A DNA stretch of 64,000 nt from Marsupella aquatica (Eukaryota; Marchantiophyta), in assembly GCA_973895155.1 (NCBI GenBank), contig OZ316895.1:3472001-3536000 (forward strand). The letters run 5' to 3'. The translations under genes were made by a program, and so were the position numbers. Positions 22,881 to 34,735 of this stretch are shown in pieces (the stretch's first letter is position 1; every line of letters begins with the position of its first letter). The notes under the pieces were generated by a model, which saw nothing but the letters and a program-made list of their open reading frames with translations, did no database searches and was not told the origin of the DNA.

Positions 22881-24775
22881 CCGATAGAAGTCAAACCTGT
22901 ATGTTGTCTTCCAAATACAATTCCACTAACCAATGTCTTCCGAATATAGATCAAGTAAGCTAGAAACCCAATGTCTACGAATCAGAGAGAATTTGATGAT
23001 TGAAGATGACTCTTTGCATTTCTGATACTAGGTTTAGCTATAATAGGAGTTGGAGATGATGTAAGACAATACCTCAAACTGGCCAGGGTAGTTGTAGCTT
23101 GCAAGCAAACAGGACAAAATTCTTGTTATGAGGAAAACCATTCCTGTTACAAGGAGAAAAGCCCTAAATATACACCACTTTGCTAGCAAACTTAGTCCCT
23201 AGGTAGCCAAAACTAGTTTGAAATATCTTAGCTTTTGTGTTATGTTTTAATAAAACTTTATTTGGGATTCCTCTTTTGGCTAGCCATCGGGAGTCTTCTA
23301 AATGCACTAGAATTAGAAAAGTCAGCAAAAATATAAAGGCATTAAGAGCCACTCTTGTGACTCCCTAACAATATTCTTCTCGCTAACAAAAATTCCTATC
23401 TGCTTGCTCCCTCAAAGGCATACCCTAGGTGTGAGTTTGGTCTTGATAGAGTTCTTTGATGTTAGGGTGGCTTTACAAGAAGAATCACCTATGACTTTTT
23501 TTGTTCAAAGCAAACAGGAGAATCCCCGCTTTTTGCCCAAAACGGCCACTTTCAATTGTGCCCCCAAAGTCACATTCCTGGTCACATACTAGAGGCTTTA
23601 ACTCTCCAGACATAGGCCTTCAGACTAGCTTTGGATCGTGATTATATAAATACATTTCACTGAATATAAAACTGAACTCTCACTTGACCAAACAGTCAAT
23701 GTATTGATTGTAACTTTGAGAATGAAGTTTACGGTTTAGTTTTTAGTACTTTGCAAAAGTCCCCTTGTGGGTTTGCTTCCGTGTTGATGATTGATGGTTT
23801 TGTTCTCAATCATTGTTGCGGTTTAAGTACGTTGTGTTGAACTCTTCCATATTGACAGGTTTTAGGGTTCTTCAAGCTACATAGATCGGTGTCACTGCCT
23901 TCAGACAAGAAGAGCACATTAATCATTTTGCACAGAAAAATAAATCCAGTAACTGAGTCTACAGAATTGTATGATGTCCATACAAAATTTAACGTCCAAT
24001 ACTGCAAAAAAAAGCTATGCTAAAACACTACTCTGCTAAAATCTGAGCCCAACTAGGATGCAAAAAGTCATATCCAACCCATTTACACTAACACTGTCCA
24101 TCTTATAGGTTTTCAGGCACTAGGTATTTTAGTTAGTCCATCTGTGTGCGGAACACAATGTAGACTTGGGCTTTCTACTGGGTTAGGATTTCAGGTTTGA
24201 CGATATAGAGTTTGGACTTTCCACTGGATTAGGTTATGATTGTTTTATGTTGTAATCTAGGGTGGTGCGAAGCTGATTTCTAGTGTGGAGTAAAATTATC
24301 CACTAAGGGTTGGAGCTGAGTTTTATTACTTCGATTTGTTTTCATTTGACATTGAAGGTGACTTACACTAAACTAAAAAATGAATTGTCATACTCTGTAC
24401 TACTGTACTCCAGCCAATCCCAATAAGCTTTGGAGATGGTCTAATGTTTTGGCTAAAGAGAGGAGGCAATTCTCTTCCATTTAGTACATGGAAAATGCAT
24501 TCTCTTCCATGAGAATTGAAGAAAACATCCTCGCTGCCCTCTCGTAACGAGTCGACCATTGCCCGTCCGCCTTCATCTATGGTTCAGACTAGTAATCGCG
24601 GCAGCAGAGGAAATTAGCACCTCCGTAGGTGGACGAAGCTTTTCGCTGCACGAGAGAGAAAACGGCTGAGGTTTAGCGAAGAGTCGAGCAACGAGGCTTT
24701 TGCTTTCCGCCAAGAAGAGCGGAGCAGAGCTGAGGTTGTGACTCTGTTATAATTTCGTTGCAGCTGGTGTTGGAG

Positions 24776-27264
24776 ATGGCCGCGGTTTCAGCTAGGATCG
24801 TCGGTGCTGTTCTCAGATCCGTTGCTGCGCGGCAGACGGCTGCAACTCAGGTGGTGATCTCGGTCGGAGTATACAGCGAGCGCTCATTGAGAAATTCCAG
24901 CACTGTCAGGTGCCGTTTTCCCCCGTCTCTCCACTTTTACTGGGTTTCTGGTGTTCGTACCTTCTGCAATAGAAGTGGTCCTTCAAGAGAAGCTTTTCTT
25001 TGGTCTGCGTGACATTAATGCTTGATCTAGAATGCGTGGCGTTTTCATCTGTCGAAGTCTAGGGTTTTTCCAACATAAGAGATATCTTTGTTGCTACTTG
25101 TATGCAATCTGTGTTGGGCCGTGCGTATTGTATCATAGAATTTTGGATTTCCCAGCGTCTTTTGTAATATTGCGAACAGTGTTCGTGATATGCCAACTAT
25201 GATACGCCTTGGAAGCTTCAGAGGTGGAACTCAGGTCCTGTGTATTTCTCTCGAGGTTCTGTGGAGGTGTCCAGGTTGAATGAGGACTGCTCACTTGAGA
25301 GTTGACGATCCAAAAGCCATTGGGTGCATAGAATAATCGTTTATGTCCATTGTTTCCGTCCCAAGAAGTGAGTGCAACTTATGTGGTGTGGGTTGCTTTG
25401 TGGGTCGTTTGTGGCGTTTGGGTCGATAGATTTGCTGTTGTTCGGAGTTTCTGGGCTCTACCTCTGGAGTATGTCATCTCTGGTCACCTTGTCCCTGTAG
25501 ACAGGCAGACGGAAGGAAGGAAGTATTGTTCCTCTAGAGCCCTCACTAGCTTGGGAAGGAGGAAAAACTTGAAAAAGGAAAAGGAACGGAGAAAATCAAA
25601 CTCCAAGGCCGGAACATGATGTCTGAGGGTCATTCCGTCTTGTTGGTGCTAGAATACAGGACAATATTTTTGCACCGGATTCACACCTTTTGCAAAGGTC
25701 CGTTTGCTTCGACTGGAATACGGCATTATCCTCCAAATGTGAAAGATTATTCATTAATTTTACCTTATTCAGTCCGTGGTGTATATACCCAAACGGCTCT
25801 TCTTGGCAGACAAAGATCCGTGAATCAGGAGGTGAGTAAGTTTTCTTAACAGGTGGTTTATTCCTAAAATTGTCTCTAGACGGTATTTAATATATCTGCT
25901 CTTTCTAATGTTCTGGTATCCCTTCTCAATCAGCCTGGATGCGTTGTGTTGCAGGATTCTCAAAAAGATTTGACACGGCAGGAAGATCCATTTGATTCCA
26001 TCACAGATAAAATTCCCGAGAAACCAGTTAGTGTAGCAGAAGGTGCATCTTATAGTGTAGTTATACTCCTGGGTCTGGCAGTTGCTGGAGCTGCGGCATA
26101 TGCAGTTTTCAAAGAGCTTGTCTTTGAACCAAAAGAGTATGATTCTTGTTCAGTCTTCTTGCTTTGCTCTCTATGAATTTGCCCAATCCATTTGCTCTAT
26201 CACTTTCACGTCTCTTGCCTAGTTCTAGCTCCTGGAAGTGCGAAGTCCGTTGTGTTCTACTTCTGGTAGTTCCAACAATGTCTCTTGACCTTCCTTATTG
26301 CCTATAACGAATGATGATTGTCTTAACTGTCTATCGATTGCTGTAATTTGTGTACACAGATACAAAGTTTTTGGAAAGGCTCTGAATAGAGTGCAAAACG
26401 ACAATCAGGTGAGCCATCTTTTGTTCTAGTTCTGGGCAGCGATATGTGATACCTGAGGAAATTGATATTTGCTTAGGATTTATTGATGGAATACTATTTA
26501 GACGAACGAACAATGTGAGGACAACGTTTTTCCACATCAGAGACGCTGGTGTGTCCTGTTTGGTTCATGAAGCCAAAGAATGGTTTGGGATATTCGCTTT
26601 CTTACAGGAATTGTCCGTAAGGCACCCGTCTCACAAGAAGTAATATCTTAATGAAAGTCATAGGTCAGTTAATGATCTAAAGTCGTCAGTTATTACGCTG
26701 GTCATGTGAGTAACATTTTCACTTAGCTGTCTAATTTGTTGTCTACACGCGAAGCAGGTTTCTGTCCGATTAGGATCACCCATCACTGGGTATGGACAGG
26801 AGAGTCGGAATCGAGCAGCACGCCAACGGATTTCAAATCGGGCATGGACAGATGAGGCTGGCATTGAGCGCGTTGAGGTGAGATCCAAAGGGGGAAATAT
26901 CTCCATGTTGCCGCTGGTTGGGCTCTTAAACAGTTTCTTCATTTTTCAGTGAGCAAGCGATATTTCAGCTCTCTCAAGGTTGAAGGTCTCTTTGAATTTG
27001 CTCCTTGAAGGATGCAGGTAGCTCTACTGATTGATGTTCTCCTCCTCCCGTTACCCTTGACATGGATGCTGGTGGTGATTGCAGGTTATGTTCCACATTC
27101 GAGGACCTGGTGGAGCAGGAAAGGTTTACTCTGAAATGTTTAAAGACCCTGCGGATAAGACTTGGAAGTACACCTATCTCATTGTTGATGTGACATCACC
27201 ATCCCCAGCACGCCTAATGTTGGAGTCATATGTCCCCCCTTTAGTCCCTTTGACCAGCATGTAA
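24776..27264 (+). CDS. TIM21: TIM21-like mitochondrial inner-membrane translocase subunit
   Basis: Six exons: from 24776; 25773-25831; 25955-26136; 26360-26408; 26758-26877; 27085-27264. Joins from exon 2 onward keep frame and use GT/AG sites. The start [20 protein letters not shown] is Arg/Ala-rich without acidic residues, as expected of a mitochondrial presequence. Exon 3 holds one membrane segment, [20 protein letters not shown]. Exons 4-6 give the intermembrane-space domain: [13 protein letters not shown], then [36 protein letters not shown], and a C-terminus with [13 protein letters not shown]21 links the TOM complex to TIM23 and also meets respiratory-chain intermediates. The exon 1-2 junction is unresolved: the clearest donor (GTGCCG at 24910) is out of phase with exon 2, while a donor at 24951 (GTGTTC) would be in phase. 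The product is about 235-265 residues. Confidence 0.9.
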
Positions 27265-28444
27265 AAGCATTTGAAAATTTTGGCCTCCGATACTGAGTTC
27301 ATAACCGGCAGCGATCTGCCATCACATTGGTGGCGCTGCAGGGGGCATCAAAGCTGCCTCTTGCCATTTGTCAGTGCTGCTGTGAGTCCATGTGCTATGC
27401 AATGTCGCAGTCGCTAACCCAGTCTTCCAAATAGTCGAAGGTGGCCACCAACTTGAGGTTTCCACCACAAAATTTGTAGGTAATATCTACTGTAAAACCA
27501 AATCGGTTGGATGCAAACGCCGTGGGCCACGTTTAGCCGATAAACAGCCCTCATTTATCAGGGTGAGGAATTTATTTTTCTTGCCGACGTATCCAGACCA
27601 CTTCATCATGATTTTCAAAAAATGAGTTTCTGCAAGGACGTTATCAAGGCCCATTTTCCTGCGTAATGCACCAGTATGCATGCAGTTCTGGTTTCGACGA
27701 TGTTGCCAAGCTCTTTCTTTGGTATGATCACAAGTATTGACTTCTGGTTTTGCTGACTACATCAACTGATTTTGGAAATATCTTAAAACTATATTAACTC
27801 AATTACGATGGAACCCTAATAAGATCATCGTCTCAGAGCCTTCAAATTCTGTAAGAAGATCAGGAAGCCCCTCGACGACAGTAAGGCTTCAATTAAGCAA
27901 CATTATACATGAACGACTAAGTACTACTGCTGCCTAGACCCAGGTCATGTCATTTGCAATCTGGCGCTTGATAAAATTCAAGGTCCCGAGACCTATTCAC
28001 TCCAGATGGGAAGTTCGTTACCTAGTAGGGTCATCGTTACTATTCCGGTGGGCACGAAATTGCTGTGCAGGAGACGAAGACACTCAAGGCACGAACAGAA
28101 AAGAGCAAATTGTTGTCATAGTAGACCCTACGAAATAAAGGTTGAAACCAAACTGCAGAGAGCAAGAAATCACCTCCCCATTGTCTAGTACTTTTTCAAC
28201 ACATGTGGGAAAACTAGAGAACCGGATGCAGTCCGAGATTTCGCCTCAGCAGCTGCATAATTGGGAAGAGACTCTTTCCAGTGGAGTGAAGTCAACATTA
28301 CGCTATAACTTTTTCCAATTATCAAAAGATGCAGTGGTAGGCCGAAGTTTACTCCACGATAGAATATAGAATATACGACAAGTGTTTGTCCTTGAATCTG
28401 GCTCGTAATCAAGATTTGGAAGCCAAGCTTTATTTAGACACACA
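27265..28444. other. Intergenic between TIM21 and DRC1
   Basis: Should contain the TIM21 3' untranslated region and the DRC1 promoter and leader, since both genes run left to right. Small frames here are not supported by any family resemblance. Confidence 0.5.
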
Positions 28445-30340
28445 ATGGTAGCAGATAGAGAGAGTCGAATTGCAGCAAGAAGAGCCCGTATAGCTGCACG
28501 TCTCCGAGCAGCAAAGGCAAATCAAGCAACTGACACCCCAGAAGCCGAACATGAAGAGACTCCTTTCAATGTTGTGAAGTCACAAGGTTTTGCTCCAACA
28601 TTTTTGAAGGCTCAACTGAAAGAAAAAGTGATGAGTCTAAAAAGTCTAGCAAACGATAGAACATTTAACCAACTATCCTTGAATATCACTCGTTATCAGG
28701 ATTTGGACTCGGTTGCCCATCAGGAGCAAGAATTTTTGGCTACGGTTGAGGAAAGCACCAAATCTCGGGGTCAATTGTCATCGATCAAGGTGCCCCAGCA
28801 ATTATTCCAAAAAAGAAATGCTCTGTGTGGGGAATATGAGAGTATGGTACTCTCCAAGGATAAAATCATACAGGGAATGTATGAGGAGCTACAATTGAAG
28901 GATGACGAATATAGTTTGGCCATGAAACAACAGGTGCAAGATGTAAGAGATCTCTTAGGAGAGATGGGTCGACAAGGAACCATGCTTCATGATTTTTATC
29001 TCAAGGAGCTTGATAAGACTGAGAATACCTTGCTTTTACATCGTAATGCCCTCGTTGATAGCAACAGGGCAGAGATGACTGTTCTCATTCAAGAGCGTCA
29101 AGATGTTGAAAGCAAATATCACGACGACACACAAGCAGCCAAGGAAAATTTCATGAAACTTCTTAATTACATCCGAGAAGATGACATAGAGGAATTTAAC
29201 GCTTTGAAGATTAGACTCGAGAATGACGCTCAAAACCTTGAACAGCATCTTCAAACCATGCAGGCAGTGTATCAACTTAATGCAGAGAAGTTGGAGTACA
29301 ACTTTTGGGTCCTCACAGAAAGAGAATTGGAAAACTACATCATGAGCAATCAACAAAAGAAAAAAATCACCAAGCAAAGGGACTCTTTGAGCAACATCAA
29401 GGGACGCCACCATGAATTGGAGAAAAAATTCACAGAACACAATGAAAGACTTACCGAAGATTACCTTCGAGTGACTAGATTACTTCAAGAATTACAACGG
29501 AAAGAGCAAAATTTGCAATTGATCCATGCGCAAATACATAAGAGGTTTTTTTCTATGCATCTACGCACAATTTCCTCCTTTGTTAGTAGAGTTCTCCAAG
29601 CGGACAAACAAATCCATGAGCAAGAGCTAGGATGGCATTGGAGGTTGCCCAGTACCACTTTGTTCGTGAGATTAGGTTGCGGAGAGCCACTGGAGGAAAT
29701 GAACACAAACCAAGATCAAGACAAGCTTGCCAATGAAGCTGCAACCACTCGTCCACTATTAGACTGCTTGGCTGATGAGCGATACCATTTTTTCATGGAA
29801 TCGTTGATGAAGGAAGCAGGATTTTTGATAGACAAAGAGTCGACTAAAGCTGTGGCAAATCTAAGTCCCGAACTGCATCAACGAGCCTGGTGTGCCATAA
29901 TTCTCAATGCTCTTGGGGTGCATGACAGTAGTTCCCTTGAAAAACTCTTCATCTGCTTGACCAACAAGATGGACGAGAACGAGACAATAAGTGCAACCCA
30001 ACTCAAAAGCTTTGTGCAAGTAGAGAAAATAGCTCAAGATCATCTTTCTGAAGAAAAAAAGAAGCATGACCTCAATCCTCTCATTCAAGTGTGGGGACAC
30101 AGAGCAAAGGCAATGTCCAACAAGCTCAAGTGGGAAGGCTATTGGAGGAGCTTCACAACAGTCATAAGTCCTAAGGTTTTATTTGTTTGGAAACATTTGG
30201 AATCTGCACTCTTCAACTATAATCAGATCCTGAAGGACCGTTTGTTTGTTTCAAAGGAGGTCATTCGGCTGAGACAAAGACATCAAAAGCTTCAAGAGAC
30301 ACTTTATCGGTGTCTTTCCCCCAAAGACGCACAAAAGTAG
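28445..30340 (+). CDS. DRC1: Dynein regulatory complex protein 1 (DRC1/CCDC164)
   Basis: A 631-codon frame without introns. DRC1 is a structural subunit of the nexin-dynein regulatory complex that ties neighbouring doublet microtubules in motile cilia and sets dynein activity. The start is basic and coiled (RIAARRARIAARLRAAKAN). Residues about 75-190 match the NYD-SP28 region, followed by continuous coiled coil to about residue 380. Diagnostic pieces are KLEYNFWVLTEREL, then TKQRDSLSNIKG, LTEDYLRVTRLLQELQRK, and ADKQIHEQELGWHW. The end (HLESALFNYNQILKDR) corresponds to the NYD-SP28-associated domain. The length is slightly below the usual 650-740. Presence of an intact DRC1 implies flagellated sperm. 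Lack of introns might mean an old retrocopy or a lineage with intron loss; no poly-A tail or flanking duplication was seen. Confidence 0.92.
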   Translation: MVADRESRIAARRARIAARLRAAKANQATDTPEAEHEETPFNVVKSQGFAPTFLKAQLKEKVMSLKSLANDRTFNQLSLNITRYQDLDSVAHQEQEFLATVEESTKSRGQLSSIKVPQQLFQKRNALCGEYESMVLSKDKIIQGMYEELQLKDDEYSLAMKQQVQDVRDLLGEMGRQGTMLHDFYLKELDKTENTLLLHRNALVDSNRAEMTVLIQERQDVESKYHDDTQAAKENFMKLLNYIREDDIEEFNALKIRLENDAQNLEQHLQTMQAVYQLNAEKLEYNFWVLTERELENYIMSNQQKKKITKQRDSLSNIKGRHHELEKKFTEHNERLTEDYLRVTRLLQELQRKEQNLQLIHAQIHKRFFSMHLRTISSFVSRVLQADKQIHEQELGWHWRLPSTTLFVRLGCGEPLEEMNTNQDQDKLANEAATTRPLLDCLADERYHFFMESLMKEAGFLIDKESTKAVANLSPELHQRAWCAIILNALGVHDSSSLEKLFICLTNKMDENETISATQLKSFVQVEKIAQDHLSEEKKKHDLNPLIQVWGHRAKAMSNKLKWEGYWRSFTTVISPKVLFVWKHLESALFNYNQILKDRLFVSKEVIRLRQRHQKLQETLYRCLSPKDAQK

Positions 30341-31566
30341 CACTCTAGGGCCCACCTATTATGAAGCTTCCCTTTCACTGCTCGGTTTTGTGAAAAGCCC
30401 AAGTAATAGATTGTCTTGACATTCTTGTGAGACTTCACACAATTCAATACATTCTTTTGCCATTCAGGTAATTAAGTGAAAATGGTTTCTTTTTTTTTGG
30501 GGGGGGGGGGAGGAAAGAAAATGATTTGTCAAGTGTCTTAGGATACGCTGCCTTTTTTTATTAGGACAAACAAGTACAAATTGTAGATTCAAACTTGGAC
30601 ATGTGCACCTTGTTTGAATTCTTGATAACATTGGAAAGCTATCAAAAAATCATTTTAGATGACACCTGGAGGGTCTTCTAAACGATTATGAAGTGTCCAA
30701 AATATACTTCATACTGATTTAGAAGTGTTAAACTTAAATAACTCATTTTGGTAGTTTTCATGCTTAGATAGCACCCGTAAAGGCAAAATTTGTGGCCCAT
30801 ATTGTACTCAGTTTGTGTTTCAGCATGCTTTTCTTGATGATACGGTGTTTGGCCTGAAAGCCTATGTAGACATAGAAAGATTTGCCTACAGTTCAGATTT
30901 GCTTATTAAATGGCATCTTTTCTGGCTCATCTGGAAAAAGTGTTATGGAGTTGAGTTAAACGTCCTGAATGTGTCCATGAGGGTTAGTCAGTCCACCCAG
31001 GCATCACGTCAACTTTTGTGTCCATCCAGGCTTCAGTTCTTTGGTTTTCTCATGTTAGCATCTAGTTTACATTATCTTATATTTAGTTCCCATATTGACA
31101 CATGTTTCATTAGGTCAGACCTCTGTTTTTGTCAAGTGCTTGCTATAAATAAATAATTATGAAAATTTGGGGCTACACTGAAAAAACCTTTAGAGTGGTT
31201 GTGAAAACTTGAAAAAATAATTGTGCTACAAACTTCTCGGCAAATTTTAGGCATACTCTCACGATTTTGATGTAAACACTGAGTATTCAGAATATAAATT
31301 GTTAAAAAACAATTTTAGGAGAATGATAGTTTGGTCTGCATTTCCTGGAATAACAAATTATTCATACTTCAGGCAGGTCCTGCACTAACCCAGATCGCAC
31401 GACCTTACTTTAGTGATCAGGTGTACATTTCTTTTTGTATTTAATAGCAAAAATGCACCTAATGTATTCCCACCCACAGCAAAACCAACGGAGGGAGCAA
31501 AGAAAACAAATACAAGGGGCGTCAGCTGTACTGGCCTATTCATGTCCAAAAGTTGATCACAAATCC
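30341..31566. other. Intergenic between DRC1 and the copia element
   Basis: AT-rich. A T9-G12 homopolymer switch lies at 30490-30510. A 113-codon frame at 30815-31156 is not recognisable and has no supporting context. A motif TGTCCATCCAGGCTTCAGTT near 31019 has a similar sequence near 62091, suggesting a dispersed repeat. Confidence 0.45.
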
Positions 31567-31571
31567 ATGTC
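31567..31571 (+). repeat. Candidate target-site duplication, left copy
   Basis: ATGTC directly before the proposed LTR start TG at 31572. The same five bases follow the proposed element end at 35837-35841. Five bases is the usual duplication length for Ty1/copia integration. A chance match among the possible TG starts is not negligible. Confidence 0.5.
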
Positions 31572-31889
31572 TGCGAAAGTTTACCTTTCTGTTAGGTGCT
31601 CGCCAAATCTTCTATTTGTTCCAGGTGTAGTTTAGTCTACATTTACATACAGTAGTATCAGGCTTACTGTAAGCCACTCTGCTTTTGTCTTTTTCAGTGC
31701 CACATGGCTTCCACGGGACAACGGTGTGATAAGGACTGAGGTCCATCCCACCGTCACTTTTTACTCTGGCTCTGGCCCTCTTTTGAGGTATAATGAAATC
31801 TGCACTTGGAGAAGTTTTCAAAATTGTGTTCGATGGCTTCGAGTTTTTCCTGTCTCATGTTCAAACTCTGCGCATCTAACGAGTTGACA

Positions 31890-31900
31890 GGTTATGGGCC
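31890..31900 (+). other. Candidate primer-binding site, initiator tRNA-Met anticodon arm
   Basis: GGTTATGGGCC directly follows the proposed LTR end (TTGACA). It is the reverse complement of the anticodon arm of plant initiator tRNA-Met, GGCCCATAACC, which includes the CAT anticodon. Most plant copia elements use the tRNA 3' end (TGGTATCAGAGC) instead. Priming from a cleaved half-tRNA is known for Drosophila copia. Confidence 0.7.
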
Positions 31901-34359
31901 TTAATTCTATAGGCTGCGCTTGCACTACACGCTGACTGAAATACTCAGCTCCATTCTTTCTTTACACAGATTTTTGTCAATTTTTACAATGTTGAATCCT
32001 TTTCGCGATTCTACACACACAATTCCAAAGCTGGAAGGAGGAGTCAATTATGACTCGTGGAAAATGCTTGTCTCCGCCGGTCTTCAATCATCGGGCTCAT
32101 GGAAGTTTATTGATAGAACTGCTACACCGCGTGTGAAGGAAACTGTTGCGGCTAGGCTTGAAGCTTTTGATTCTCAAGCAGCGTTAGCACTGATGATTAT
32201 CTTGTCTTCTTGTAAGCCTCATGCCCAGACCAGTCTGGTACATTTGCTTGCAATGAAAGCATGTTGGGAGAAGCTGCAACAGCAATTTCAACCACGAGGA
32301 ATCTGTTGCAATTTCAACCACGAGGAATCGTACAGAAACATACCATTGGCGACATTTTGTCAAGTTATAGTATCAAGGTGAGGAGATGGAGGCATTTTCT
32401 GGTCGATATTTGGATGCAATCAATCGTTGTATCATTGCAGGAATCACCATCGATCCAGAGGCTCGGGGGAGTCACTTCCACGGAAGTGGCACATCACGTG
32501 CGACGAAATTATATAGGCCCATTTAAATGGGTGTGAAGGAAGACTTCCAAAGTTTGGTGGAAGAACACTTAGGACATGTTTTATTGACTAGTCAACTTTA
32601 AAGAACACATAGGCCTATTTAATGGTAAAAAATACTTTCTTTAAAGTTTTTAGGGGTTTTTTAATAAAAAATGGCAAAATTTAAAGGAAAAAAGGGCTTT
32701 GCAAAAAAATAATTTTCACTTATAAGCTAGGGGGGTCAAACCCTAAAATGTTGCACGTTATGTATGGCTCTCCATATAGTGAGCCCCGAGTCCAAAGGTT
32801 CAGATTTATGCAATTCTTGTTCATTCTTGATCCACATCCAAATTTTCAGCACTGGGCTACAAATATTAGCAACCAGATGCGTCAAGATCCATTGCACACA
32901 CCGTCTTTAGATCTGGTTCTTCAAGAGGCCAAGAATGAGTGGTGGAGTCAACAAGAACGAGAACAGCCAACACTTCAATTAAACGTGTCTTGATTGCAGA
33001 CACAAGCTCGGTCCTCACAATCACGTTCTTCTGTACACACTTCAAAGTGTTTGTTTTGCCACTTCTCCAATCACAAAGACGACATGTGTTTTTATAAACA
33101 TGTCCATCTTCGTCGGCCTGGATGGCAACTGAATACCGTCATAATGCAACGAATTCAAGAATGATTGAAAGGAACAATGCAAGTTCAAGCATCTACCTCT
33201 AGTCAACCAACTAGATCGACTTCTCTGCTTCTTGATGGTTTTACCTTTGCTCAATTCTCGCATCAAGTTCACTCGGATGCTACAGATCATCTAACACCAG
33301 CTACGTGGATTTCCAATTCGGGCGCTAACCACCATTTCTATAACAATCATGATACTTTGGAGAACTATGTGGATGATCCACTCACAATCAACACTGGAGC
33401 GGGCTCAGTCATTTCACCAGGTTACGGAGATGTTCGTCTTTCACTTGTTCGTTCTGACAAGTCTGTTCGTCCTGTTCATTTGCATACAATCTGATACATG
33501 CCAACTAGCTTGCTTAATACCATGTCAAAACATTTGCTAGAACTACACAGTGTATACTGGCATGGATGGCAGTCTAAATTTGTTGTGCAAAATAGTGGGG
33601 AGGAATTTGCTACAACACCCAAAATAGATGGTCTAAAAGTACTTACGGTTTGACCGGATGTGTTGCCAGTGTGTCAAATAGCTGTTGTTGATAGTAGATC
33701 TCTCACTCTTAACATTGTCCATAGGCGATTTGCACATCGACACATAGATGGATTGAAACATTTAATTAAATAAGGAGGGATGGTTGTCACCGATATTATC
33801 AATCCCTAACCCGTGTACAGTTTGCGCCATAGCCAAGTTTAAGCGTATTATTTGCAGGAAGTCTCTGCTCCAGTCTCAAGACCTTTTGTGCACATACACA
33901 TGGATCTCATAGGACCAATTGCCACTCAAAGGTTAGGATCCAAGCGATATTTCCTTCTAATTGCATATGACTTCACATGTTTTCCATGAGTCTCCTCTCT
34001 TAACAATAAGACTCAGGTTCTTGACATTTGTCACTTCTTTTACTACTATCGACAATCAGTACTCATCTAAGATCTCAGAGTGTTATTGTAACAATGACAC
34101 TGAATTTAGCAGCCATATTTGTCAGCAATTTTTGGCTGACAAAGGTTGTCGGATGGTTCACTCTGCGCCATATCATCATAGTCAGATTGGAATTGTGGAA
34201 CGTACAACTGGCATCATTACTGAGAAAGCTTGTGCGGTGCTGCTTGACTCTAAGCTTCCTACTTATTTGTGGCCTGAAGCTAAAGTTGGTGTAGTGTCCA
34301 TCACAAATCGATCTCCAACGAGTTCAAATGATGATTTTGCTGCTCCAATTCTTTGTCTC

Positions 34360-34735
34360 CGTTCATCACTTGGCTTAATCACCCTATTCATTAAAAGTGT
34401 ATTTTATTTTGTTCACTTTTAGGCCTCAAAATGTACACTTTTTGGTCTCGAAATGTACACTTTTTAACCCCAAAAGGTATACTATAGTACAATACTCTAC
34501 ACCTAAATAGTCAATTGTAAACTTGAGGGAGAAAAAATGATCTTTACTAGAAGGAGTTTCATCCTAGTTCATTTATAAAAGATGAACATGGTGGTATGTT
34601 TGATGGCCATTACCTTTATTTCTTGCCCAAATATACACTTTTTGAAAGCCAAATGTACACTTTCTATTGCCCAAATGTTCACAAATTGAATAATAATTCA
34701 TTTTTAATGAATAAATTGCATTACAATACAGATCA
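34360..34735 (+). repeat. Insertion inside the copia integrase region
   Basis: Integrase coding similarity stops after NRSPTSSNDDFAAP (about 34350) and resumes at FHVFGATAHVHIPPEKR (about 34752). The extra sequence of about 370 bp is AT-rich and contains several copies of AAATGTACACTTTTT or close variants. It is probably a small non-autonomous insertion that landed in the copia element. Confidence 0.55.

Larger units (their letters stand above)
21661..24775. other. Intergenic, upstream of TIM21
   Basis: No supported gene. It contains a short palindromic tandem repeat at 22065-22130 and a perfect 80-bp tandem duplication at 22721-22880. The last 200 bp are purine-rich and likely include the TIM21 leader. 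Confidence 0.45.

Noticed and set aside
30815-31156. 113-codon frame downstream of DRC1
   Set aside because: Product composition is typical of AT-rich random sequence and there is no family resemblance.
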